From: Clostridiales bacterium
GTDB taxonomy: Bacteria > Bacillota > Clostridia > Oscillospirales > UBA644
Length of the DNA stretch: 13,632 nucleotides
Assembly: GCA_003343705.1 (NCBI GenBank)
Contig: QAKR01000015.1
Span: 1-13,632, forward strand
Direction of reading: 5' to 3'
The notes under the pieces are model-generated. The model ran no database searches. It had not been told where the DNA came from and saw only the letters and a program-made list of their open reading frames with translations. Of this stretch, positions 1-6,638 are shown piece after piece (within the stretch, counting starts at the first letter, position 1; every line of letters begins with the position of its first letter). The translations under genes were made by a program, and so were the position numbers.

Positions 1-48
1 CGGCTGTTAACCGCAGGGTCGTCTGTTCGAGCCAGACAGGGGGAGCCA
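1..48 (+). tRNA. tRNA-Asn (GTT), 3' part
   Basis: The window opens inside a tRNA gene. Visible are an anticodon stem-loop (CGG, loop CTGTTAA, CCG; anticodon GTT at 6-8, hence Asn), a variable region, a T arm with stem GTCTG/CAGAC around TTCGAGC, the 3' acceptor strand AGGGGGA, discriminator G and an encoded CCA at 46-48. The D arm and 5' acceptor strand lie outside the window. Confidence 0.93.
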
Positions 49-88
49 AAAAGCGACAAGCTTCTTTAAAAACTTGTCGCTTTTTTAT
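49..88 (+). terminator. Rho-independent terminator of tRNA-Asn
   Basis: A perfect 10-bp stem, AAGCGACAAG (51-60) with CTTGTCGCTT (73-82), encloses a 12-nt loop and runs into a T tract (81-86). It starts directly after the CCA end, so it ends the tRNA transcript. Confidence 0.9.
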
Positions 89-123
89 ATACATATTTAG
101 TATAATATTAGTAAAAATATTTA

Positions 124-147
124 GGCTCTTTGTTAATTGTTAGGGTG
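124..147 (+). repeat. Left terminal inverted repeat of the ISL3 element
   Basis: It begins GGCTCTTTG and ends TGTTAGGGTG. It matches the reverse complement of 1554-1577 at 19 of 24 positions, with the inner ten bases identical. Confidence 0.82.
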
Positions 148-182
148 AAAAAAATTAAAAATTCAAAGATGCTTTTTCCTCT

Positions 183-221
183 CTCCCTGTTCCCAGTCGG
201 TTAACCGACTGTAGCAGGGAG
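183..221. repeat. Nested palindrome near the left end of the IS
   Basis: An 18-bp perfect palindrome, CAGTCGGTTAACCGACTG (194-211), is enclosed by a second inverted repeat, CTCCCTG (183-189) with CAGGGAG (215-221). The two levels together would form a long stem with small internal bulges. It lies between the IS end and the transposase stop. It could be a terminator for the transposase transcript, an IS-end structure, or a small palindromic repeat that landed in the element. Confidence 0.7.
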
Positions 222-274
222 AAGATTTATTTTTGGTTTATGTAGGTATTAAATTTTTAATGTTCAGGTATGCA

Positions 275-1435
275 TCAAGCTGTTGTATGAAGAATACGAT
301 TTCTGAATCGATTAAAGTTTATTAATCCAAAACTTACTCTTTTTAAAACCTTAATTTTGTTGTTCAATACTTATATTCTGCCGCTTGTATAGCGAAATTC
401 AGCTGCTAATGCAATGCTTTTGTCAAGTTTAAAATTGTTTTAGCACACTTTACAAACCGTTCAATTTCGCTCTCTACAGTTTTTTTATCTATTCTTTTAA
501 ACTTTAAATTGATTCAAGATAACTCTTTACTTTGAAAATATCTTCAAAGTCTCCTTTAACCAATATGCTTTTATAATCTCTGAAGATGTTGATAATACTT
601 GGGATAAACGTATTTCTTGCTCATCTTTTAGCTTGTTACGAGATTTTCTCAATAATTTAGCTGTGTGTTTATGTTTCAATCTACTGTTTTTGTTTAATTC
701 TTTTTGCACGTCTTTTCTAACAGATTCCATAACCCACATAATCTGTCTTGTAACATGATATTTATCTGCTATATGTCTTGCGTTTTAAAAATATTTAAAC
801 ATAAATCACGATAAAGCTTCCACATATATCTTACCAAAAACTCACTTTTGAAGTCATTTTGTTTTTAAAATAATGAATAAGAGTTGAAGTATCTCTGTAC
901 GTAAGAATATCAATAACCTCAACAGTTACACCGTTCATTAGAATACACTGATACTTTTGTTGCCGGTATTCCCTTTTAATTTTTAAATTAAAAGAACTTC
1001 AGGTAGCTGTTTTGGTGGATAATTCACAACATCAAAAACCCTCCTGATTAAAGTTGCTGAAGTATTACACTATTCTGCAACATGAGAATATGAAACTGTT
1101 TTCGTAGTCTTATTATCATATCTTTTGTAAGTCTCATCGTTCTTCGAGAATATCGCCGTAACCATGGTGTTTCTTCATAGAATTTTTTGTTACAATGAGG
1201 GCAAATATACTTTCGCTTTTTCAACTTTAATGCTGTAGGTTTCCGAAATGCAAGATCATTTATTGTTTGTATGTGATAATCATTCATACGAGCGGTTTGC
1301 CTGCCACAACAAGGACATTTTTGTTTTTTTAGTTTATTTCTGATATTGAAAGTCTATAAATCAGATTTCTCCATAATTTGTTCGGCAATTTCATCTTGCA
1401 AAACTAAGATATTTTAATATGATTTTATTAGACAT
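275..1435 (-). pseudogene. ISL3-family transposase, multiply broken
   Basis: Joining frames on the minus strand restores an ISL3 transposase of about 386 residues. In order: an N-terminal zinc-binding segment with CPCC then CPHC (around 1330 and 1190); an RRYSRRT segment; SATLIRRVFDVV and a PPKQLPEV stretch (about 1050-985); ADKYHVTRQIMWVMESVRKD (about 770-700); and a C-terminal KIKVLKRVSFG with NFNRFRNRIL (about 360-290), ending at TGA 275-277. Lesions include a frameshift and a stop before the zinc motif, a frameshift near 1100 with a stop soon after, a stop where IDEFKG is expected (reads I-stop-KLKG, around 975), and a stop just upstream of the ADKYH block. The stop at IDEFKG falls at the expected first catalytic aspartate, so the enzyme is dead. 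The intact start ATG (1433-1435) has a ribosome site AGGAAG at 1445-1450. Open fragments remain at 527-739 and 1048-1287. This is not two separate small genes. Confidence 0.88.
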
Positions 1436-1472
1436 AGTGTTGAACTTCCTTTCTTGTGTGTAAACAACTTAC

Positions 1473-1501
1473 ATTATAAGGTGGTTTTTAACTATGTTCA
1501 A
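1473..1501 (-). promoter_or_regulatory. Sigma-A promoter of the IS transposase
   Basis: On the minus strand, TTGAAC (1496-1501) and a consensus TATAAT (1473-1478) are separated by exactly 17 bp, about 40 bp upstream of the transposase start. The promoter has stayed intact while the coding region decayed. Confidence 0.75.
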
Positions 1502-1510
1502 CTATTTTTA

Positions 1511-1562
1511 CAAAAAAAAATAAGTTAGGGCTGCGGCTTTCGAGAGTTTGCCGCACCCTAAC
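1511..1562 (-). terminator. Hairpin with T tract at the right IS end
   Basis: GTTAGGG (1524-1530) pairs with CCCTAAC (1556-1562) and TGCGGC (1532-1537) with GCCGCA (1550-1555), leaving one bulged base and a 12-nt loop. Read leftward it is followed by TTA and nine T (complement of 1512-1520), so it would stop transcripts entering the element from the operon on its right. It overlaps the right terminal repeat. ISs often carry such end structures to block read-through into the transposase. Confidence 0.65.
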
Positions 1563-1577
1563 ATTTATTATAGTGCC
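1554..1577 (-). repeat. Right terminal inverted repeat of the ISL3 element
   Basis: The reverse complement begins GGCACTATAATAAA and ends TGTTAGGGTG. It matches the left repeat at 19 of 24 positions. Confidence 0.82.
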
Positions 1578-1823
1578 ATAAAAATAAAGTTTTGTAGAAA
1601 CAAGTAGGGTTAAAAGATTGTCATGCAGTAGATTTTGAAATTATGGCAGTATAAAATGTAGACTTTATAAACTAAGTAAACTGTAATGTCTCGATTAAAA
1701 TTTTAACAAGAAATATTTTAAAAATAAACTTTCTTATATGCTTAAGAAGTACGTTAAACACGATGTTTTATTTATTAATGAGATAACAAATATTTAATTG
1801 GCTATGTTATAAATAATTTTATT
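1578..1823. other. AT-rich intergenic stretch without a recognisable gene
   Basis: Between the IS end and the terminator of the next operon I see no open frame with a ribosome site, no RNA gene and no strong hairpin. It is very AT-rich. Confidence 0.6.
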
Positions 1824-1824
1824 A

Positions 1825-1862
1825 TCAAAAAAATCAATGTTAAGGAGTTACCTCAACATTGA
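1825..1862 (-). terminator. Terminator of the acyltransferase/glycosyltransferase operon
   Basis: On the minus strand TCAATGTTGAGG and CCTTAACATTGA pair over 12 positions (one G-T pair) around the loop TAACT, followed directly by seven T. It lies 13 bp beyond the stop of the last operon gene. Confidence 0.92.
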
Positions 1863-1875
1863 TTATATAATTAAA

Positions 1876-2694
1876 TTAAATAGTTGTTTTTTTCTTTAAT
1901 TTCTCAAAAGCATATTCAAGTTTTTTACTGTAAAAAGTTTCATATATTTCTTTCCATGCTTGAAAGTTAGCATTTTTTAAGTATTCTATGTTTTCACGAG
2001 CTGTTAATTCAGGTTTTATATAAATTGGTTTACCGAAATTTAAAATAAATTGCTTTTGGCTAAAACCTTCTTCTCCGGTTTTCCCTGTTTCTACAAAAGT
2101 AATAAATGAGGGAATTACAGGAACGTTGTTTTTAACGGCATAGTGAAAAGCTCCGTTTTTATTAGGTCTTGGCTTTTTATAATACCACCACATGGCTTGT
2201 TCCGGGTAAAAAAGAACGAATTTATTTTTATTTAACAGAGTATCAATAGCCTGATTGAATTTTTTCATGCCTGAAAATGATTCGGATAGAGGAATCATTT
2301 TGCCAGCACGCATCATTTCACCTAAAAAACCTTTCATATTGTTAAAAGGAGCGGCAGTCACATAAAGTTTCTGGCCTATTGCACCTTTAACAACAAGGCA
2401 GTCAAATTTATTAACATGATTGCATGTAACAACCGCAGCTTTTATACCTCTTATATTTACTTTTCCGTTAATGCGTGTTTTAAATTTTATTTTATTTAAA
2501 TAAAATGTATACGGTCGTACTATAAATGTATTCTCAAAAAAGTACTTAGTCTTTTCTATAAATCCTTTTTTTATAAAATGATAATTCTCATCAACAGGTA
2601 TTACCATTGAATAATCAACTGGGTCGATGTGTTTATCAAACTCTCCGCGTTTTTCACATTCATTTATCTGTGCTACAACCTGTGCACGCGACAT
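1876..2694 (-). CDS. PlsC-like acyltransferase, last gene of the glycolipid operon
   Basis: This is a predicted membrane-associated acyltransferase of the PlsC/LPLAT fold, which moves an acyl chain from acyl-ACP, acyl-CoA or acyl phosphate to a hydroxyl. Counting from the ATG used here (272 residues), the motif-I block CNHVNKFD puts N, H and D at about 92, 93 and 98, the standard H-x4-D. The motif-III block FYPEQAMWWYY (about 162-172) has PEQ in place of the usual PEG. VPVIPSF (about 191-197) is the motif-IV region. The start was set at ATG 2692-2694 because the ribosome site AAAGGA (2702-2707) sits 7 bases ahead of it; the upstream in-frame ATG at 2701-2703, which overlaps the previous stop as ATGA, has no room for a ribosome site. 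The gene follows the GT2 gene closely and ends just before the operon terminator. The acceptor is unknown; the neighbours suggest a glycosylated lipid or glycan. Confidence 0.85.
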   Translation of the reverse strand: MSRAQVVAQINECEKRGEFDKHIDPVDYSMVIPVDENYHFIKKGFIEKTKYFFENTFIVRPYTFYLNKIKFKTRINGKVNIRGIKAAVVTCNHVNKFDCLVVKGAIGQKLYVTAAPFNNMKGFLGEMMRAGKMIPLSESFSGMKKFNQAIDTLLNKNKFVLFYPEQAMWWYYKKPRPNKNGAFHYAVKNNVPVIPSFITFVETGKTGEEGFSQKQFILNFGKPIYIKPELTARENIEYLKNANFQAWKEIYETFYSKKLEYAFEKLKKKTTI

Positions 2695-2699
2695 CTGTA

Positions 2700-3974
2700 T
2701 CATCCTTTCTTAAAAAGCGATTCTTCCCGTTCTATTACTTCCCAATCTTTATTATCCGAACCTGCAATAGCACGGAATATAATCGGAATATATTCCATAT
2801 AAAAGAACGGATGCATAAATAAGATTATTATTTTTTTATAAAAAGGTAAGTTTATATTTTTTCTGTCAGCTAATATACAAAAAAGAGACATTACAAAAAA
2901 TGAAATATATAGAATTATAAATGAAAGCGATGAAAGCCAAAAGAAAGTAAGCGCAAACGGATTTTTTAATAATCCCAAAACAACTGAAATAAATAATGTT
3001 AAAAAGAAATATGCACATAAGAAAGCAACAAATGAAAATACCGGTAAAAGTGCTGTTGTAAAATAAAAGTTTTGTTTGCTATGGCGATCTTTTCTCTTTT
3101 TATAAAGGCGTTTCATGTAAAGACGTTTACTGTCTACAACGCCCGTAAGCCAACGTTTTCTACGCTTGTTGGTCATATTATGGTCTGTGGATTCTTCTAC
3201 ATATATTTTTGCAAACGGTGAATAGTATGTTGTGTAGTCTCTTAAAACACAGTCATACATCAACTCTATATCTTCAGTAAGAGTTTCTCTATAAGGCCAG
3301 CCGCCTAATTCTTTAATTACATCAGCTCGAAGCATAAGGCCGGTTCCTATAGTCATGTTTACAATGTTTTTATCGGATTTATATTTATTACCTAAATCAT
3401 CAATTAAAGGCCAAATCAAGCCGTTACAACAGCTCCAAATAGAGTTTGCGTTTTTATTCTTACTTAAATAGTTTTTTACAATCTTTTTTGTTGTGACTAT
3501 ATGTCGGCCGCTTGCAAGAGCATTATTCATTTCTTCGGCAAAATGTTTTTCAAGTGTGCAATCTGCGTCGACAATAATAAACGCATCGTGTATTTTAGGA
3601 TATTCTTTAATAATATGCTTAAGTGAAAAATCCAATACATCCCCTTTACAGGTTTGGTTAGGCATAACGTAAACTTTAGCATTTATTCGTTTACTCATTT
3701 CGACTGTTTTATCGTTTTCATCTTTTACAAGAACAAAAACATCAAAATTTTTATAAGTCTGCGCTTCAAAACTATCAAAGAGATCTCCGATAACAGAACT
3801 TTCGTTTCGTGCTGGGATTAAAAATGCTAATTTGTTCTGTTTTTCGTTTACTATATGCTCTGGCTTTTTAAAACTGCAAATCCATGCATAAAGTCGAGGC
3901 AAATACATAATCAAAAATGTTATACATGATATGACAAGTACTGTTAAAAAAATATCGGCAATTAATTTATACAT
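2700..3974 (-). CDS. Membrane-bound family 2 glycosyltransferase
   Basis: A 424-residue processive-type GT2 (NodC/BcsA/IcaA-like architecture) that would use a nucleotide sugar at the inner face of the membrane. An N-terminal helix (about 4-32) precedes a GT-A domain with FLIPARNES (51-59), the metal-binding DADC (136-139), the catalytic-base TED (233-235) and KRRKRW (270-275) where cellulose and chitin synthases have QxxRW. The Q is missing, so a non-processive enzyme adding a single sugar is possible. Four hydrophobic segments follow (about 306-335, 342-368, 381-402), the first long enough for two helices. The start ATG has AAAGGA nine bases upstream and overlaps the end of the GT8 gene by 8 bp. 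Donor and acceptor cannot be read from the sequence. Confidence 0.87.
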   Translation of the reverse strand: MYKLIADIFLTVLVISCITFLIMYLPRLYAWICSFKKPEHIVNEKQNKLAFLIPARNESSVIGDLFDSFEAQTYKNFDVFVLVKDENDKTVEMSKRINAKVYVMPNQTCKGDVLDFSLKHIIKEYPKIHDAFIIVDADCTLEKHFAEEMNNALASGRHIVTTKKIVKNYLSKNKNANSIWSCCNGLIWPLIDDLGNKYKSDKNIVNMTIGTGLMLRADVIKELGGWPYRETLTEDIELMYDCVLRDYTTYYSPFAKIYVEESTDHNMTNKRRKRWLTGVVDSKRLYMKRLYKKRKDRHSKQNFYFTTALLPVFSFVAFLCAYFFLTLFISVVLGLLKNPFALTFFWLSSLSFIILYISFFVMSLFCILADRKNINLPFYKKIIILFMHPFFYMEYIPIIFRAIAGSDNKDWEVIEREESLFKKG

Positions 3975-4785
3975 TGCTTTTTATCCTTTCTATGCGTTTT
4001 AAATAATCGTTTAATATGTCGTCAAATTCTGTTGTTTTCAAAGTTTTATGAACTTGGTCTATTTGCCATGGCTTAATATTTTCAGTGTGGTAAAACGGTA
4101 AAAGACGAATAGTTTTACAAAAGTGACGTATCACAGTATCGGGATATCCTTTGTGTTGAGAATTAAATTTTTTATCGAGCATTAATTTTTTTGATAAAAC
4201 TTTATTTAATGCGTCTTGGTCAGGAAACCACATCTTTTTTTCTGCACATTTTTTTCTTGTTTTTTCAAATAGACCTGTTTCACGAATCATACTTAAATTT
4301 AAAAGTAATACACCCGAGTTTATATATCCACGATGTTTAAACCATTTACCTAAATAATCTTCAACTGCTCCCAGTTCATAATTCGAAACATCAATATTAA
4401 AAAGAAGTGATATGTCATCACGCAGAACAATGTCGGTGTCAAGATATATAATTTTATCAGGAAGTTCAGGAATTTTATCAGCATAAAGACGCAGCATACA
4501 ATATGGTGTGTAAAAACTCTCAAAGTTTGGATTTTTACGCATTTCCGGTACAAAAATATCACTTATGTCTAAGAGCTTTGCGAAACTGTTTTTATTAACA
4601 GTTGTTAAAATCTTATTAATATAGCTTTCATGAAATTCTGAAATCGGTTTGTTTTTTTCGTCTTTAAAATCTGCAGTTAATATGTATAGAGCAATAGCTT
4701 TTTTTGTATGCTTTACAAGCGATAATGTACTAATTAAAATACCATCAAATGCTTTATCATTGCCGCAGAAAAAAATATTTATCAA
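3967..4785 (-). CDS. Family 8 glycosyltransferase (LgtC/glycogenin-like)
   Basis: A 272-residue soluble retaining glycosyltransferase. The GT8 signs are clear: an N-terminal INIFFCGNDKAF nucleotide-binding strand (2-13), KIIYLDTDIVL with the metal-binding DTD at 116-118, YINSGVLLLNL (154-164), FPDQDALN (187-194) and an H-x-(x3)-KPW-like end (H233, KPW 238-240) that holds the nucleotide diphosphate. Members transfer glucose, galactose or related sugars from UDP- or similar donors. The start is a TTG (4783-4785), 4 bp after the stop of the upstream acyltransferase, with AAAAGG (4796-4801) as ribosome site inside that gene; no ATG or GTG in frame fits better. The weak start may lower its yield relative to its neighbours. 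It probably glycosylates the same product that the neighbouring acyltransferases modify (inference). Confidence 0.88.
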   Translation of the reverse strand: MINIFFCGNDKAFDGILISTLSLVKHTKKAIALYILTADFKDEKNKPISEFHESYINKILTTVNKNSFAKLLDISDIFVPEMRKNPNFESFYTPYCMLRLYADKIPELPDKIIYLDTDIVLRDDISLLFNIDVSNYELGAVEDYLGKWFKHRGYINSGVLLLNLSMIRETGLFEKTRKKCAEKKMWFPDQDALNKVLSKKLMLDKKFNSQHKGYPDTVIRHFCKTIRLLPFYHTENIKPWQIDQVHKTLKTTEFDDILNDYLKRIERIKSNV

Positions 4786-4789
4786 AAAA

Positions 4790-5557
4790 TCACGACCTTT
4801 TAATGTATTTAATATATTCTATTTCGTTTTTTTCAGCTCGTTTTGACATTGTTTTAAAAACTTCATTGCGTAAATATTGTTCACGCTGTTTTTCAGATAT
4901 TTCTTTGGGAAAATAAAACGGACCGTCCAAATATATTGTTATGCCAGGGCGTTTAAAAAACTTTCTTTTTCGATATGTTGTCGTGAAACAGAATACAGGA
5001 GTGTTTAACTTAACCGGGTATTTAAATGAAACGGATGCGAATTGGCGTATTTTAGTATAATACGGCCAGATATGAGCTTCGGGGAAAACCACAACTGCTG
5101 CATTTTCATTTACTCTCTTTTCTATTGCGTTATAAAAAGGACGCATTGCAGAAATGGATGTTGGGATTGGAATTGCTCCAAGCATTTGCATTATATTTTT
5201 TGTTCCCCTTGTAGCTATGTTATCGGGATGAACTATGAAATAAGCTTTTTTTGGAAATAAAAACATATTAGGGAAAAAAGCATCAGCGGGTATCTGAGTA
5301 TGATTCCCATATATAAAAAAACCTTTTTTCTTATATTGGTTTAAAACTTCTTTATTTTTAAACCGTACCCCGAATTTTATTTTACAAAAGATTGCTGCGA
5401 ATGGTGTCATAAATAATCTGTAAACTATAAAAGCTGCAGTTTTCCAAAAAATATTTTTATTGGCAAAATTAAAATTTTTATCAATTTGAATTCTACGTTT
5501 ATTTACTCCGGCAAAATCATCATTGATTTCATCTGTATAACAATATTCTTTTGGCAT
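4790..5557 (-). CDS. PlsC-like acyltransferase, first gene of the glycolipid operon
   Basis: A 255-residue putative acyltransferase of the PlsC/LPLAT superfamily. A hydrophobic segment (about 38-60) may anchor it to the membrane. The motif-I block reads YGNHTQIPAD: N and H are present (about 85 and 86), but the next aspartate is one position later than usual (H-x5-D at about 92). The motif-III block reads FPEAHIWPYY (about 158-167), PEA in place of PEG. Both could mark a distinct subfamily. The start was set at ATG 5555-5557, because GAGGTG (5564-5569) is a good ribosome site six bases ahead of it; a GTG at 5564-5566 is in frame but lies within that same ribosome site. It leads the operon, just below a sigma-A-like promoter, and is followed after 4 bp by the GT8 gene. 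Confidence 0.83.
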   Translation of the reverse strand: MPKEYCYTDEINDDFAGVNKRRIQIDKNFNFANKNIFWKTAAFIVYRLFMTPFAAIFCKIKFGVRFKNKEVLNQYKKKGFFIYGNHTQIPADAFFPNMFLFPKKAYFIVHPDNIATRGTKNIMQMLGAIPIPTSISAMRPFYNAIEKRVNENAAVVVFPEAHIWPYYTKIRQFASVSFKYPVKLNTPVFCFTTTYRKRKFFKRPGITIYLDGPFYFPKEISEKQREQYLRNEVFKTMSKRAEKNEIEYIKYIKRS

Positions 5558-5575
5558 CCATTTCACCTCGTATAT

Positions 5576-5604
5576 ATTTTACCACCTTGATTGTAAATAC
5601 GCAA
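5576..5604 (-). promoter_or_regulatory. Candidate sigma-A promoter of the glycolipid operon
   Basis: Minus-strand TTGCGT (5599-5604), a 17-bp spacer and TAAAAT (5576-5581). The start point would fall near 5569, so the leader is barely longer than the ribosome site. The boxes are imperfect, and a longer transcript from further upstream is possible. Confidence 0.5.
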
Positions 5605-5620
5605 CCTACAGCCTAATATT

Positions 5621-5672
5621 GAACTCTCTTATTAATAGTTCTACCGTAGAAAAGAACTCTACTGAAAGTAGA
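5621..5672. promoter_or_regulatory. Cluster of inverted repeats, candidate operator
   Basis: Two dyads lie side by side: TTCTAC-C-GTAGAA (5639-5651) and TCTACT-GAA-AGTAGA (5658-5672). Their centres (5645 and 5665) are 20 bp apart, two helix turns, and both share the half-site TCTAC. A further dyad, AGTTCT-N10-AGAACT (5637-5658), overlaps both, and GAACTCT occurs twice (5621-5627, 5654-5660). The cluster lies between two divergent promoters and upstream of both -35 boxes, which suits an activator or a shared regulator better than a simple blocking repressor. The protein that binds is unknown; the adjacent XRE regulator is the natural guess. Confidence 0.55.
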
Positions 5673-5696
5673 ATTACTTAAAATTCCAATAACCTG

Positions 5697-5725
5697 TTGA
5701 TTTTTTTAATGGGATATGCTATAAT
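5697..5725 (+). promoter_or_regulatory. Sigma-A promoter of the XRE/membrane regulator
   Basis: TTGATT (5697-5702), a 17-bp spacer and a consensus TATAAT (5720-5725). Transcription would start near 5732, leaving a leader of about 125 nt before the gene. Confidence 0.75.
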
Positions 5726-5857
5726 AAAAAAGAAGTATGGTTTAAAAATAGTATAAATATTTTTTATATTATTAATTATAAAATTAAATTATTGTTATAT
5801 GCAGTATGTTTTTATAATGTTACATATGTAGAAGGATCTGAGTTGTAGTTTATTGTT

Positions 5858-6436
5858 ATGAAAAACTTAAACAGAATTGTGGCCAGAAATCTGGCCGAGT
5901 TAAGAAAAAATAATAATATGACGCAGTCTGAATTAGCACAGAAGTTAAACTATTCTGATAAGGCCGTTTCAAAATGGGAATGCGGTGAATCTATGCCCGG
6001 GGTAGATGTGTTATATGATATTGCGTCTCTTTACGGAGTCTCGCTTGATTATCTAACAAGCGAGGATGGATCTTTGTCTGAAAAAATGGAAAGGCCACAT
6101 CATAAAGGGTTTTATAAAAAAGGTCTTATAATTGCATTGTTATCAATATCGGTGATTTGGCTTATTGCTACAGTTTTTCATATTTGCTTTAACCTTTTTA
6201 TGGGACTGAATTTGTGGTATTTTTATTGTTGGGCTGTCCCGTTGTCTGTAATACTCGGTATAATTTTTAATGCAATATGGGGGACTCGAAAGAATACTTT
6301 TTGGCTTATATCCATATTAGTTTGGACCTTGCTTATCTGCACCTGTCTCCAGTTTTTAAAATATGATATTTGGATTGTTTTAACCGCAGGTATCCCACTA
6401 CAAATTGCGATTTTACTTTGGTCTAAATTTCAATGA
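5858..6436 (+). CDS. XRE-family HTH regulator with a four-helix membrane domain
   Basis: A 192-residue protein in two parts. Residues 9-66 form a Cro/C1-type helix-turn-helix; MTQSELAQKLNYSDKAVSKW (21-40) holds the turn and recognition helix, and MPGVDVLYDIASLYGVSLDYL completes the five-helix fold. Residues 88-188 hold four hydrophobic helices (about 88-112, 119-142, 147-166, 169-188). Such membrane-tethered XRE proteins are common in Firmicutes and may sense the membrane or its lipids; that role is inferred. ATG 5858 is the only workable start, since an in-frame TAG lies 12 bases upstream. The AAGGA at 5832-5836 is about 21 bases away, too far to act normally, so initiation is probably weak. 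The gene is divergent from the glycolipid operon and shares its regulatory region. A terminator follows. Confidence 0.87.
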   Translation: MKNLNRIVARNLAELRKNNNMTQSELAQKLNYSDKAVSKWECGESMPGVDVLYDIASLYGVSLDYLTSEDGSLSEKMERPHHKGFYKKGLIIALLSISVIWLIATVFHICFNLFMGLNLWYFYCWAVPLSVILGIIFNAIWGTRKNTFWLISILVWTLLICTCLQFLKYDIWIVLTAGIPLQIAILLWSKFQ

Positions 6437-6475
6437 ATTTATAGTCGGTTTTCATGTTAATCTAATACAGCCATA

Positions 6476-6513
6476 AAAATAAGAGCAATCACATATGCGA
6501 TTGCTCTTATTTT
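6476..6513 (+). terminator. Terminator after the XRE regulator
   Basis: A perfect 15-bp stem, AAAATAAGAGCAATC (6476-6490) with GATTGCTCTTATTTT (6499-6513), and an 8-nt loop. The T run is part of the stem, so it could work in both directions. Confidence 0.88.
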
Positions 6514-6574
6514 CATTTTATATTAGATGTTAGGTCTTTTTCTCAATATTTATTTTTATATATTCCTTTTACTA

Positions 6575-6602
6575 TAAATATTTTTATATTTTTAACCGAT
6601 AT
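6575..6602 (+). promoter_or_regulatory. Sigma-D (sigma-28) type flagellar promoter of motAB
   Basis: TAAA (6575-6578), a 16-bp spacer and ACCGATAT (6595-6602). The Bacillus subtilis sigma-D consensus is TAAA, 14-16 bp, GCCGATAT, so only one base of the two boxes differs. The predicted start, near 6609, gives a 30-nt leader holding the motA ribosome site. The match lies just upstream of a motility operon, which makes chance agreement unlikely. Confidence 0.75.
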
Positions 6603-6638
6603 ATAAATGTAGAAATATATGGAAGTGGGAAATCGTAT

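Larger units (their letters stand above)
124..1577 (-). mobile_element. Decayed ISL3-family insertion sequence, about 1.45 kb
   Basis: Three things define the element. Both ends carry related 24-bp terminal inverted repeats (124-147 and 1554-1577) beginning GGC, as is usual for Gram-positive ISL3 elements. The interior is filled by a broken ISL3-type transposase on the minus strand. The length fits the family. ISL3 elements normally make 8-bp target duplications; the flanks here (AATATTTA on the left, ATAAAAAT on the right) are both AT-rich but not identical, so either they have decayed or the flanks have been rearranged. The element sits about 35 bp past the tRNA-Asn terminator and cannot transpose on its own. 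Confidence 0.85.

Noticed and set aside
116..1585. Target-site duplication flanking the ISL3 element
   Set aside because: The 8-bp flanks are AT-rich but different. A shared TAAAAAT (112-118 and 1579-1585) is not placed next to the ends on both sides and is likely chance in such AT-rich DNA.
2607..2822. Plus-strand open frame opposite the acyltransferase/GT2 junction
   Set aside because: It is antisense to two well-supported genes and has no ribosome site or recognisable protein. Similar frames at 4649-4846, 5042-5260, 8810-9292, 11687-11956, 12262-12462 and 12776-13021, and on the minus strand at 4350-4562, 6584-6805, 7028-7210 and 7458-7652, were dropped for the same reasons.
5821..5830. 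TACATATGTA palindrome ahead of the XRE gene
   Set aside because: It is a ten-base AT-rich palindrome of a kind that arises often by chance here, with no second copy nearby.
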